NCBI GenBank assembly: GCA_964483805.1
Contig: CAZADH010000342.1
Coordinates: 1 to 6,003, forward strand
Length of the DNA stretch: 6,003 nt
Direction of reading: 5' to 3'
Source of the DNA: CAZADH01 sp964483805
GTDB lineage: Bacteria; Muiribacteriota; Ozemobacteria; Ozemobacterales; Ozemobacteraceae
Shown here: one piece after another, positions 1-6,003 of the stretch
Layout: every line of letters starts with the position of its first letter
How positions within the stretch are numbered: position 1 is the stretch's first letter
The notes under the pieces: model-generated
What the model was told of the DNA's origin: nothing
What the model saw: the letters and a program-made list of their open reading frames with translations, nothing else
The model's database searches: none
Program-made: the position numbers and the translations under genes

Positions 1-3000
1 ATGGCCCAACACGCGCCGGTCATCCTCTGGATGTCGGACACCACGGGTCTGTTCAGCTTCTTCAACAACGCCCTGGTCGACTTCACGGGGCTTCGGCCCA
101 GCGAGGCACAAGGGGACGGCTGGTTCGCGGCCCTGCATCCCGACGAAGCCCCGACCGTGCGCCCCCGTTACCTCGACGCTGTCGGCCGGCACCAACCCTT
201 CGTTCTCGAGCATCGCCTGCGCCACCGCGACGGCCGGTATCGCTTCATGCTCAACCGGGCCCGCCCCCGCTTCCTCGACGACGGCCGGTTCGCCGGATTC
301 GTCGGGTCGCTTGCCGACATCACCGACCGCGTCGAGGCCGAACAACTGGTGCGCGCCAGCGAGCAACGGTATCGCGCCACTTTCGAGAACTCGCCCGCCG
401 GGTTCTTTCATTCGTCGCTCGATGGCCGCACGCTGCGGGCCAACAATGCCCTGGCCCAGATTCTCGGGCACCACGACGCCGACAGTCTGCGCCGCGAAAT
501 CACCGACATCGCCGGCCAGATCTACTGGAACCCGACCGATCGCGAGCGGGTGTTGACCGCGGTGATGGCGAGCGACGACTGGACAACGCATGAATTGTAT
601 TTACGCCGCCGCGACGGCACCCGCATCACCACCGAGTGTTGCCTGCGCCAGGTCCGCGATGCCACCGGCAACCTCGCGTACATCGAGGGCACCCTCATCG
701 ACATCACCGCCCGCCGACGCGCCGAAGAAGCCGCGCGGGCCACGACCGCCTTCAATGAGGCCGTTGCCGAACTCTCGACCCGCCTGCTCCCGCTCGACAA
801 CCTCGACGACGCCTGTCGGTTGATTCTCGACCACGCCCGGCGCCTGACCGAGAGCCCGTTGGGTTACGTCGGGTATCTCGATCCCAAAACCGGATGGCTG
901 GTCTGTCCGTCGATCGCCCATGCCATGCCGCAGCACGAAAGCCGGATTCACGGGCACACCGTGTTCAAACAGTTCAAGGGGATACGTGGCATCGTGCTCA
1001 ACGATCGGCGCACGGTCATGTCCAACGACGTGGCCAGTGATCCGCGCCACACGGCGCCCATGCCACCGCAGCACCTGCCCATCACCCGTTTTCTCTCGGC
1101 GCCGGCGGTGCTGGGAGGCCGGGTGTTCGGGCAGATCGCGCTGGCCAACGCACCCCGCGATTACGAGCAATACGACGTATTACTTGTCGAGCGCTTCGCC
1201 GAACTGCTGGCGGTTACGATCCAGTGCAGGCAAACCCAGGCGGAACTGCGTGCCAACGAAGAGAGCTACCGGTTGCTCGTCGAGGTCGCTCCCGACGCCA
1301 TTCTCGTGCACGACGGAGCGCGTGTCGTCTTCGCGAACCGTACGGCGGCCCGACTGCTTGGGTTCGCTGGCGCCGAAGAACTGACCAACAAGGCGGTCAT
1401 CGACTTCATCCACCCCGACCACCAGGCCGAATTTCACCGCGAAGAGACCGAGATGCACCGGGCCAACACCAGCATTCCACCGTTGGTCGAGCGCCGTCTC
1501 GTCCGCCGTGACGGCACGGTCATCGACGTCGAGATCAGCCGCCGCCCCGTGCGCTATCGCGGCACGACCTGCGTGCAATCGTTCGTGCGTGACATCACCC
1601 GACGCAAGGTCCTCGAACTCGCGTTGCTCGATCGCGAAGCCCAGTTGCGCACCTTCATCGCCCGCACTCCGCTGCCGATGACCATCATCGAGAGCGACGA
1701 CGAGTTCCTGTTGATCAACGACCGCTTCACCCAGGTCTTCGGCTACACCCGCGACGACCTGCCGACCGTCGACCAGTGGTGGCGACTCGCCGGTCCGGGG
1801 CAGAGTGACGCCGACAACAGCACTATCGCCCGCCGATGGCGCGAGACCCGGGCGCACAGCGAAACGCTCGGCAATGTCCCGCAGCATGCCGAGACTGTCT
1901 TACGTTGTAAAGATGGCTCGGCACGCAATGTCGAACTGAACTGGACGGCCATCGGCACGCGCCTGATCGTCACCTTCATCGACATGTCCGAACGCATCCG
2001 CGCCCAGGAAGCGCTCAAAACGGCGATGGTCGCCGCCGAAGGCGCGAGCAAAGCCAAGAGCGAGTTCCTGGCCAGCATGAGTCACGAGATCCGCACGCCG
2101 ATGAACGGCATCATCGGTATGGCCCAGGTCCTCGGCCTGTCGTCGCTGACCGACGAGCAACGCAGCGATCTCGAATGCCTGAAACTCTCGGCCGACAGCC
2201 TGTTGGCCATCATCAACGATGTTCTCGATCTGTCGAAAATCGAAGCCGGTCGCATCGAACTGGAACGCACCGACTTCTCGCTGCACCGCCTCATCGACGA
2301 GGTCACCCGCATCCACCAGGCGGCGGCGGCGGCCAAAGAACTCACGGTGGCGACCACAATCACCGCCGACACCCCCGACCACCTCGTCGGCGACCCGTTG
2401 CGCCTCCGCCAGATTCTGCTCAACCTCGTCGGCAACGCGATCAAGTTCACCACGAGCGGCGAGATCCGCATCTCGGCCTGCGCCGAGGAGCGCCACGACA
2501 ACACTCTGCTCTTGCGTGTTTCCGTGACCGACTCCGGCATCGGCATCAAACCCGAGGTGCTCGACCGCCTCTTCGAACCGTTCGTGCAGGCCGACCCGTC
2601 GATTGCCCGTTTGTATGGCGGCACCGGGTTGGGCCTGGCCATCTGCCGACGGCTCGTGGCGCTCATGGGTGGCAAGATCTGGGTCGAAAGCGCCGAGGGC
2701 GTCGGTACGTCCTTCCACTTCCGCATCGTCGTGGGCGTCAACGAACCACGCCACCGCCATGGTGTTCCTGCCGAGCAGCCAGTGGCCACCTGGCATGGCC
2801 CGACCCTGCGCGTCCTGGTCGTCGAAGACGAACTGACCAACCGCGTGGTCGCCCAGTCGATGCTCAAGTCGATGGGACACACCGTCGATGTGGCCAACGA
2901 CGGCGACACGGCCCTGACGCTGTGTTCCTCCGAGCAATACGACATGGTGCTCCTCGACATCCGCATGCCCGGCATCGACGGGCGCGAAGTGGCCCAACGC

Positions 3001-3189
3001 ATCCGCGCTGCCGAAAGCAGTTCCGGCCAACACCTGCCCATTCTTGCGGTCACCGCGTCGGTCGTGCAAGGCGAACGCGAACGCCTGTTGGCCTGTGGCT
3101 TCGACGGCTTCGTCCCCAAACCGATCGACCGCCGGCACCTGATGGCCGAAATGCTCGCCAACTGCCGCGCCGGGGCGTCCGCCGACTGA
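1..3189 (+). CDS. Hybrid sensor histidine kinase (PAS-PAS-GAF-PAS-PAS-HisKA-HATPase_c-REC), probably 5'-partial
   Basis: Two-component sensor that would autophosphorylate on His and pass phosphate to its own receiver domain. Visible domains, numbered from the first Met: PAS1 about 1-110, ending in a PAC-type ADITDR; PAS2 about 118-238 (ending IDITARR); GAF about 250-410 (core motifs DPRHT, RFLSAPA, GQIALAN); PAS3 about 420-535; PAS4 about 545-667, of the subtype with GYTRDDLPT; HisKA with phospho-acceptor His695 in SHEIRTP; HATPase_c with N box Asn808/Asn812, G1 box DSGIGI (Asp844), F box LFEPF (857-861) and G2 box GGTGLGL (873-879); REC about 936-1055 with Glu942/Asp943, phospho-acceptor Asp986, Thr1018 and Lys1040. 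All catalytic residues are present, so it should be active. No membrane segment is visible, suggesting a cytosolic sensor unless the missing N-terminus holds one. There is no HPt domain, so further phosphorelay would need a separate HPt protein. The first Met sits inside the PAS fold without the usual preceding helix, so the true start is probably upstream of the window. The ligand is unknown. Confidence 0.95.
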   Translation: MAQHAPVILWMSDTTGLFSFFNNALVDFTGLRPSEAQGDGWFAALHPDEAPTVRPRYLDAVGRHQPFVLEHRLRHRDGRYRFMLNRARPRFLDDGRFAGFVGSLADITDRVEAEQLVRASEQRYRATFENSPAGFFHSSLDGRTLRANNALAQILGHHDADSLRREITDIAGQIYWNPTDRERVLTAVMASDDWTTHELYLRRRDGTRITTECCLRQVRDATGNLAYIEGTLIDITARRRAEEAARATTAFNEAVAELSTRLLPLDNLDDACRLILDHARRLTESPLGYVGYLDPKTGWLVCPSIAHAMPQHESRIHGHTVFKQFKGIRGIVLNDRRTVMSNDVASDPRHTAPMPPQHLPITRFLSAPAVLGGRVFGQIALANAPRDYEQYDVLLVERFAELLAVTIQCRQTQAELRANEESYRLLVEVAPDAILVHDGARVVFANRTAARLLGFAGAEELTNKAVIDFIHPDHQAEFHREETEMHRANTSIPPLVERRLVRRDGTVIDVEISRRPVRYRGTTCVQSFVRDITRRKVLELALLDREAQLRTFIARTPLPMTIIESDDEFLLINDRFTQVFGYTRDDLPTVDQWWRLAGPGQSDADNSTIARRWRETRAHSETLGNVPQHAETVLRCKDGSARNVELNWTAIGTRLIVTFIDMSERIRAQEALKTAMVAAEGASKAKSEFLASMSHEIRTPMNGIIGMAQVLGLSSLTDEQRSDLECLKLSADSLLAIINDVLDLSKIEAGRIELERTDFSLHRLIDEVTRIHQAAAAAKELTVATTITADTPDHLVGDPLRLRQILLNLVGNAIKFTTSGEIRISACAEERHDNTLLLRVSVTDSGIGIKPEVLDRLFEPFVQADPSIARLYGGTGLGLAICRRLVALMGGKIWVESAEGVGTSFHFRIVVGVNEPRHRHGVPAEQPVATWHGPTLRVLVVEDELTNRVVAQSMLKSMGHTVDVANDGDTALTLCSSEQYDMVLLDIRMPGIDGREVAQRIRAAESSSGQHLPILAVTASVVQGERERLLACGFDGFVPKPIDRRHLMAEMLANCRAGASAD

Positions 3190-3306
3190 TCCCCGGGCAC
3201 GGTCTTCTGCACCGGCCGATCCTGCGTTGCGGCCTGTCCGTGTCCGTGGCCATAAGAGGCCTTGGCGCGCAGCACGCGCAGGCAACTCGCCCCCGCGCCC
3301 CGTCTC

Positions 3307-3315
3307 TGCTACAAT
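3307..3315 (+). promoter_or_regulatory. Extended -10 promoter element for the VWFA gene
   Basis: TGCTACAAT matches the extended -10 pattern TGnTATAAT with one mismatch in the hexamer (TACAAT at 3310-3315). It lies in the only intergenic stretch of the window, 48 bases before the ATG at 3363. The position 17 bases upstream (3287-3292, TCGCCC) shows no recognisable -35, which fits a promoter relying on the TG extension. The predicted transcription start is near 3321-3323, giving a leader of about 40 nt. This is a sequence match only. Confidence 0.55.
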
Positions 3316-3322
3316 TGCCGGT

Positions 3323-3339
3323 GTCGGTACCCCACCGAC
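3323..3339 (+). promoter_or_regulatory. Short stem-loop at the predicted 5' end of the VWFA mRNA
   Basis: GTCGGT (3323-3328) and ACCGAC (3334-3339) form a perfect 6-bp stem around a 5-nt loop, with a possible T-G wobble below. It begins almost exactly at the start site predicted from the -10 at 3310-3315 and ends 12 bases before the Shine-Dalgarno. It has no T-run after it, so it is not an intrinsic terminator. A 5'-terminal hairpin could protect the mRNA from 5'-end-dependent decay; that role is inference. Confidence 0.35.
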
Positions 3340-3351
3340 GAGCGTTGTCGC

Positions 3352-3359
3352 GGAGGTGA
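3352..3359 (+). promoter_or_regulatory. Strong Shine-Dalgarno for the VWFA gene
   Basis: GGAGGTGA is an 8-base perfect match to the anti-Shine-Dalgarno, with six bases between GGAGG and the ATG at 3363. The TGA at 3357-3359 is in frame with that ATG, so translation cannot start further upstream. Together these fix the start codon. Confidence 0.9.
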
Positions 3360-3362
3360 AGC

Positions 3363-3437
3363 ATGCTGTTGCGCGCACGGTTGCTCCCCGTGGTTCTTCT
3401 CTTCATCGGTGGTCTGTTTGGCCTGCCATCGTGGGCG
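3363..3437 (+). other. Sec signal peptide of the VWFA protein
   Basis: Codons 1-25: two arginines at 4 and 6, a Leu/Val/Phe/Ile-rich core at about 7-21, then PSWA with small residues at -3 (Ser) and -1 (Ala), fitting signal peptidase I. There is no lipobox cysteine and no twin-arginine motif. Confidence 0.85.
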
Positions 3438-4799
3438 GTCCCCACGACGGGTGACGGCTTCACCTCGACCGTCGAGCACATCTCGGCGACCGAGTTTCCC
3501 ACCATCCGGGTCTGGGCGCGCGTGTTCACCCCGCAACCAATCGCGCCGACCTGCGACAACTTCACCCTGCACGAGCGAGGCGAACCGATCAGTGAGTTTC
3601 GCGTCGAGATGCAGAAAAAGACGCCATACACCGTATTGCTCATCGACCGCTCCTCGAGCATGGAGCCGGTCGTCGGCCAGGTCAAGCAGGCGGCAGCCAC
3701 GCTGGTCAAGACCCTGGTCGGCAAGACCAACCTCGCCGTGGTCACGTTCTCGCACGACGTCGACATCGCCACCGAGTTTGGCCGCGACGCCGCCTTGCTG
3801 CAGACCGCGGTGCAGAAGTTCCGCCCCTACGGCGGCACCGCGCTCTACGACGCGCTGTTTCAGTCGTGCGAACTGCTGGCCGACAAGACCACCACCGACG
3901 ACGTCAAGACCGTGATTTGCCTCACCGACGGCAAAGACGAGTCGCCGGCCGGCCAGGCCAATTTCTCGGTCAAGAAACCCAAAGACGTCGCGGAACTCGC
4001 CCGGCGACAGGGCATCCGCATCATCACCGTCGGCCTCGGCACCGGCATCGACGAGAAGTTTCTCGCCGCCATCGCCAAACACACCGGCGGCTGGTATCTG
4101 CACGCGGTCTCGATCGGTCAGTTGCCGCAGGCGTTCGCCAATTTGAGCGCCCGCATGATGAAAGAACAGCGGTACCATTTCACCTACCGCACCCCCAAAC
4201 CCGACCGCGACGGCAGCAAGCGCGAGGTCGTCATCGTCAGCGACGCCAAGGGTCGCAAAGACCAGGGAAAGGGCAGCTACACCGCCCCGACCACGCCACC
4301 ACCGGTCGCCGCCAGCGCCGGTTCGGGCTCCGGCGCCGGGTCAACGGCGACAACAACCCGTACCGGCCCGGCCACGCTCGACGGCAAAGGCCACGCCAAC
4401 GTCGACCTGGGTCGACTGATCGCTCCCGATCTGGGCAAACCCGGGCATGTCGGTCACCTGACCGCGCCCACGCTGGGCACCTCGACGCCGATCAACCACA
4501 TCGCCACCGAGGGTATTCCCGAGGCCGGGCAACAGGGCATTGCCGACGCCAACGCCACCATCGACGAGGCCAACCGGCTGATGAAACAACTCGATGCGCA
4601 GAACCAGGCGGCGGCCAACGCCGGCACCGACCAGGCCAACCAGACCATCGACGGCGCCAACCAGAGCTCCGATCAGGCGGCGGTCGATGCACAGCAACAG
4701 GCCGACCAGGCGACGCAACAGGCCAACAAGGCCCTCGAAGACGCCCAACGCGAACTCGAAGAAGCCCAGAAGAATCGCGACGACAACGCCGACGACTGA
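3363..4799 (+). CDS. Secreted VWFA-domain protein with Ala/Gln-rich coiled-coil-like tail
   Basis: 478 residues; start fixed by a strong Shine-Dalgarno and an upstream in-frame stop. Residues 1-25 form a Sec signal peptide: Arg4/Arg6, a hydrophobic core to about 21, and a likely signal peptidase I site after SWA (Ala25). No Cys follows the core, so it is not a lipoprotein. Residues about 26-87 look like the small beta-domain (FPTIRVWARV, then NFTLHERGE) that precedes the VWA in the VWFA-related family of Acidobacteria and relatives. The VWA domain spans about 88-275, with a complete MIDAS: DRSSS (Asp95, Ser97, Ser99), Thr159 in GGTALYD and Asp189 in TDGKDE, so it should bind a divalent metal and a protein partner. 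A closing strand, RYHFTYRTP, follows. Residues about 308-340 are a Gly/Ser/Thr/Pro linker, 341-385 hold two APxLG motifs, and 390-478 are Ala/Gln/Asp-rich and probably coiled coil, ending acidic. No C-terminal membrane anchor is seen. Probably periplasmic or extracellular; partner unknown. Confidence 0.92.
   Translation: MLLRARLLPVVLLFIGGLFGLPSWAVPTTGDGFTSTVEHISATEFPTIRVWARVFTPQPIAPTCDNFTLHERGEPISEFRVEMQKKTPYTVLLIDRSSSMEPVVGQVKQAAATLVKTLVGKTNLAVVTFSHDVDIATEFGRDAALLQTAVQKFRPYGGTALYDALFQSCELLADKTTTDDVKTVICLTDGKDESPAGQANFSVKKPKDVAELARRQGIRIITVGLGTGIDEKFLAAIAKHTGGWYLHAVSIGQLPQAFANLSARMMKEQRYHFTYRTPKPDRDGSKREVVIVSDAKGRKDQGKGSYTAPTTPPPVAASAGSGSGAGSTATTTRTGPATLDGKGHANVDLGRLIAPDLGKPGHVGHLTAPTLGTSTPINHIATEGIPEAGQQGIADANATIDEANRLMKQLDAQNQAAANAGTDQANQTIDGANQSSDQAAVDAQQQADQATQQANKALEDAQRELEEAQKNRDDNADD
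4548..4661 (+). repeat. Imperfect 27-bp direct repeat in the VWFA protein tail
   Basis: Copies at 4548-4574 and 4635-4661, offset by 87 bp (29 codons), both encode A-N-x-T-I-D-x-A-N (residues 396-404 and 425-433). At DNA level they differ mainly at the two x codons. They lie in the Ala/Gln-rich tail, which also holds repeated Q-A-N and Q-A-D steps (444-456). This suggests growth of the tail by internal duplication, or selection for a regular helical pattern. Confidence 0.7.
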
Positions 4800-4800
4800 A

Positions 4801-6003
4801 TTACCGCTGGGTTGCAGGAGTCTCGAGGTCGAGATCGATGACATTGACATACATCGTATGTCTGTCGCGTTCCGCCAGATAGTTGCGCACCATGAAGTCG
4901 GGATCGGGGTGCACCAGGCCGGCAAACCGCACCTGCCCGTTGACGGTGACGGTAATCGGTCGGTCGAGGTCAAACTGATCGGGATGAATGAAGAGCCGCA
5001 CCGCCGCCACCCGTGAGGTCTCGAGCACGACGCGGTTGCCGCTTGCCCTGGCGCGCACGACGCCGGAAATCAACTCGCGCCGAAACGCGAGCGCGTAGAC
5101 GGGCCGGGGCAGACGCCCTCGCAAGACGGTCTCGCCTTCGGCACGCTGCACCGTGATCGTCACCGGGTCACCCCGTCGCAGTTGGCTGCGCGCCGCCTCG
5201 AAGTCGGCGACGGTCGTCACCGGCGCCGACGCGAGCGCAGTCACCACGTCGCCAGCCATGAGCCCGAGCGTTGCCGCGACCGTGTCGGGAAACACCCGTC
5301 GCACCCCGACACCCCGGCCCTGATGCCGCTCGTCATAAACGAACGACAACTCGACCCGATCCTGCGGCAGCACGGCATTCGGCTCGTCGTGCCATGGCGC
5401 CGGCGATTCGGGAGTCAGGGCGGTGATCGCCAACCAACGACACCGGCCAAAGGCAGCGTCGGCCGTCTCGTGCTCGATCCGAGGCGGGAGCGGGTCGCGC
5501 GGGTGTCGTTCGAGAAACCGGGCCAATGCCGGCAGTTCCCCGACCACCCTGGCCGTGTCGTGCCCGCCGGCGAACTCGCGCACCTGGACGCGGCCACCCG
5601 CAGCCTGCGCCATCGCCAGCAACGGCCGCATCTTGCGGGTCGGAAACAGCGGATCGTCATTGGTATTGATCGCCAGCACCGGCACGTTGACCAACGGCCG
5701 CACGTAGGTCGGCAGGTTGCCGTCGATGTTGGCTCCGGCCAGATGACCGTTGGCGGCAATCACCGCGGCATAGTCGGTCGGCACCAGCATCGCTTGCGCC
5801 AGTGCCCCGGTCGCCCCGTCCGAGAACCCGGCCAGCCACACCCGGTCGTCATCGACGTTGGCCTCACGCTTGACCTCGCGAAGTAGTTGCAATACGTTGT
5901 CAATACCATTGGTGTCCCACCAGGCCGCGCCATCCTGGCCAAACGGATAGAGCAGCAACCAACCGCGCGCGCGCGCCATCTGCCAGAACGGGGTTGCGGC
6001 CGC
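4801..6003 (-). CDS. Alpha/beta-hydrolase (esterase/peptidase-like) fused to PDZ and C-terminal beta-domain, 5'-partial
   Basis: The frame stays open from the stop (TAA, minus strand, 4801-4803) to the right edge. The first in-window ATG (5977-5979) is preceded by eight more open codons (A-A-A-T-P-F-W-Q) and falls mid-fold, so the real start is off-window. Numbering from that Met: nucleophile elbow GFSDG (51-55, Ser53; codon 5821-5823), likely acid Asp108 or Asp109 in NTNDDPLFP, and His140 in GGHD, a plausible catalytic triad. Motifs such as DDRVWLAGFSDGA, NGHL, KMRPLLAMA and RDPLPPRIEHET match a group of predicted peptidase/PHB-depolymerase-like hydrolases that I know mainly from Planctomycetota and Bacteroidota. 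A PDZ domain follows at about 215-290 (GVGVRRV, then LGLMAGDVVTAL). Residues about 300-392 form a beta-rich domain (RLFIHP, ITVTVNGQVRFAG). The hydrolase plus PDZ suggests an enzyme acting on ester or peptide substrates with a peptide-binding module. Export cannot be judged because the N-terminus is missing. Substrate unknown. Confidence 0.9.
   Translation of the reverse strand, partial: AAATPFWQMARARGWLLLYPFGQDGAAWWDTNGIDNVLQLLREVKREANVDDDRVWLAGFSDGATGALAQAMLVPTDYAAVIAANGHLAGANIDGNLPTYVRPLVNVPVLAINTNDDPLFPTRKMRPLLAMAQAAGGRVQVREFAGGHDTARVVGELPALARFLERHPRDPLPPRIEHETADAAFGRCRWLAITALTPESPAPWHDEPNAVLPQDRVELSFVYDERHQGRGVGVRRVFPDTVAATLGLMAGDVVTALASAPVTTVADFEAARSQLRRGDPVTITVQRAEGETVLRGRLPRPVYALAFRRELISGVVRARASGNRVVLETSRVAAVRLFIHPDQFDLDRPITVTVNGQVRFAGLVHPDPDFMVRNYLAERDRHTMYVNVIDLDLETPATQR
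5964..5976. repeat. 13-nt alternating CG tract inside the hydrolase gene
   Basis: An uninterrupted C-G alternation, encoding Ala-Arg-Ala-Arg on the minus strand just after the first in-window Met of the hydrolase. Such dinucleotide runs can adopt Z-form or slip in replication, and a 2-bp change here would shift the reading frame. In DNA this GC-rich, with Ala and Arg common, it may be chance. Confidence 0.6.

Noticed and set aside
3214..3279. Short hairpins after the kinase stop (GGCCG/CGGCC at 3214-3234, GGCC/GGCC at 3248-3261, GCGCG/CGCGC at 3265-3279), considered as terminators
   Set aside because: Stems are only 4-5 bp and none is followed by a T-run; such pairs are common by chance in DNA of this composition.
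2175..3359. 394-codon plus-strand frame overlapping the kinase and the intergenic region
   Set aside because: Its Arg/Pro/His-rich composition is typical of a wrong-frame reading of GC-rich coding DNA, and it sits over the HATPase and REC motifs.
1900..3378. 492-codon open frame on the minus strand opposite the kinase
   Set aside because: Long antisense frames are expected opposite high-GC genes. The translation is low-complexity-like, shows no motif, and overlaps a kinase with every catalytic motif intact.
3309..4178. 289-codon open frame on the minus strand opposite the VWFA gene
   Set aside because: It covers the intact VWA domain, its promoter and its ribosome-binding site, and its own translation matches no family I recognise. 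It is a shadow of codon bias.
4821..4834. Inverted repeat TCTCGA-GG-TCGAGA just past the convergent stops, considered as a terminator
   Set aside because: As RNA it gives only a 5-bp stem with a 4-nt loop, no T-run follows on either strand, and it lies in the last codons of the hydrolase gene.
3866..4882. 338-codon plus-strand frame over the VWFA gene
   Set aside because: It is Arg/His-rich shadow translation in another frame of a well-supported gene.
5977..5979. ATG as the start of the hydrolase gene
   Set aside because: Upstream codons remain open to the window edge, no Shine-Dalgarno precedes it, and it falls within the hydrolase fold shortly before the nucleophile elbow, leaving no room for the first strands.
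5996..6003. GCGGCCGC (NotI recognition sequence) exactly at the right edge, considered as a cloning junction
   Set aside because: The hydrolase frame reads through it as Ala-Ala-Ala with no break, and an 8-base G/C site is not rare in such DNA. Nothing else suggests a vector.

Overview
The window looks like chromosomal DNA from a high-GC (roughly two-thirds G+C by eye), free-living Gram-negative-type bacterium. It has a complex PAS/GAF hybrid histidine kinase, a Sec-exported VWFA protein and an esterase-PDZ protein. Promoter and ribosome-binding signals are sigma70-like and canonical. This gene style is common in Myxococcota/deltaproteobacterial, Planctomycetota and Acidobacteriota genomes, but nothing here fixes the phylum. 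No rRNA, tRNA, CRISPR, transposase, integrase or phage gene was seen.

Layout: (1) 1-3189, plus strand: a hybrid sensor histidine kinase, PAS-PAS-GAF-PAS-PAS-HisKA-HATPase_c-REC. It probably runs off the left edge, because the first methionine lies at the very start of a PAS fold. (2) 3190-3362: a 173-bp intergenic region with an extended -10 promoter (TGCTACAAT), a short hairpin at the predicted 5' end of the transcript, and a strong Shine-Dalgarno. (3) 3363-4799, plus strand: a secreted or periplasmic VWFA protein with a complete MIDAS motif, a Gly/Ser/Thr/Pro linker and an Ala/Gln-rich, probably coiled-coil tail. (4) 4801-6003, minus strand: an alpha/beta-hydrolase (esterase/peptidase-like) fused to a PDZ domain and a C-terminal beta-rich domain. 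Its start lies beyond the right edge.

The kinase and VWFA genes are co-directional, but the second has its own promoter, so they need not be an operon. The VWFA and hydrolase genes converge with one base between their stop codons, leaving no room for a dedicated terminator. Nothing in the sequence ties the three genes into one pathway. The kinase's partner (HPt protein or regulator) is not in the window, and the VWFA and hydrolase proteins have no assigned substrate. I see no convincing new system. The most interesting points are the modular architectures of the VWFA and hydrolase-PDZ proteins and the abutting convergent gene ends.
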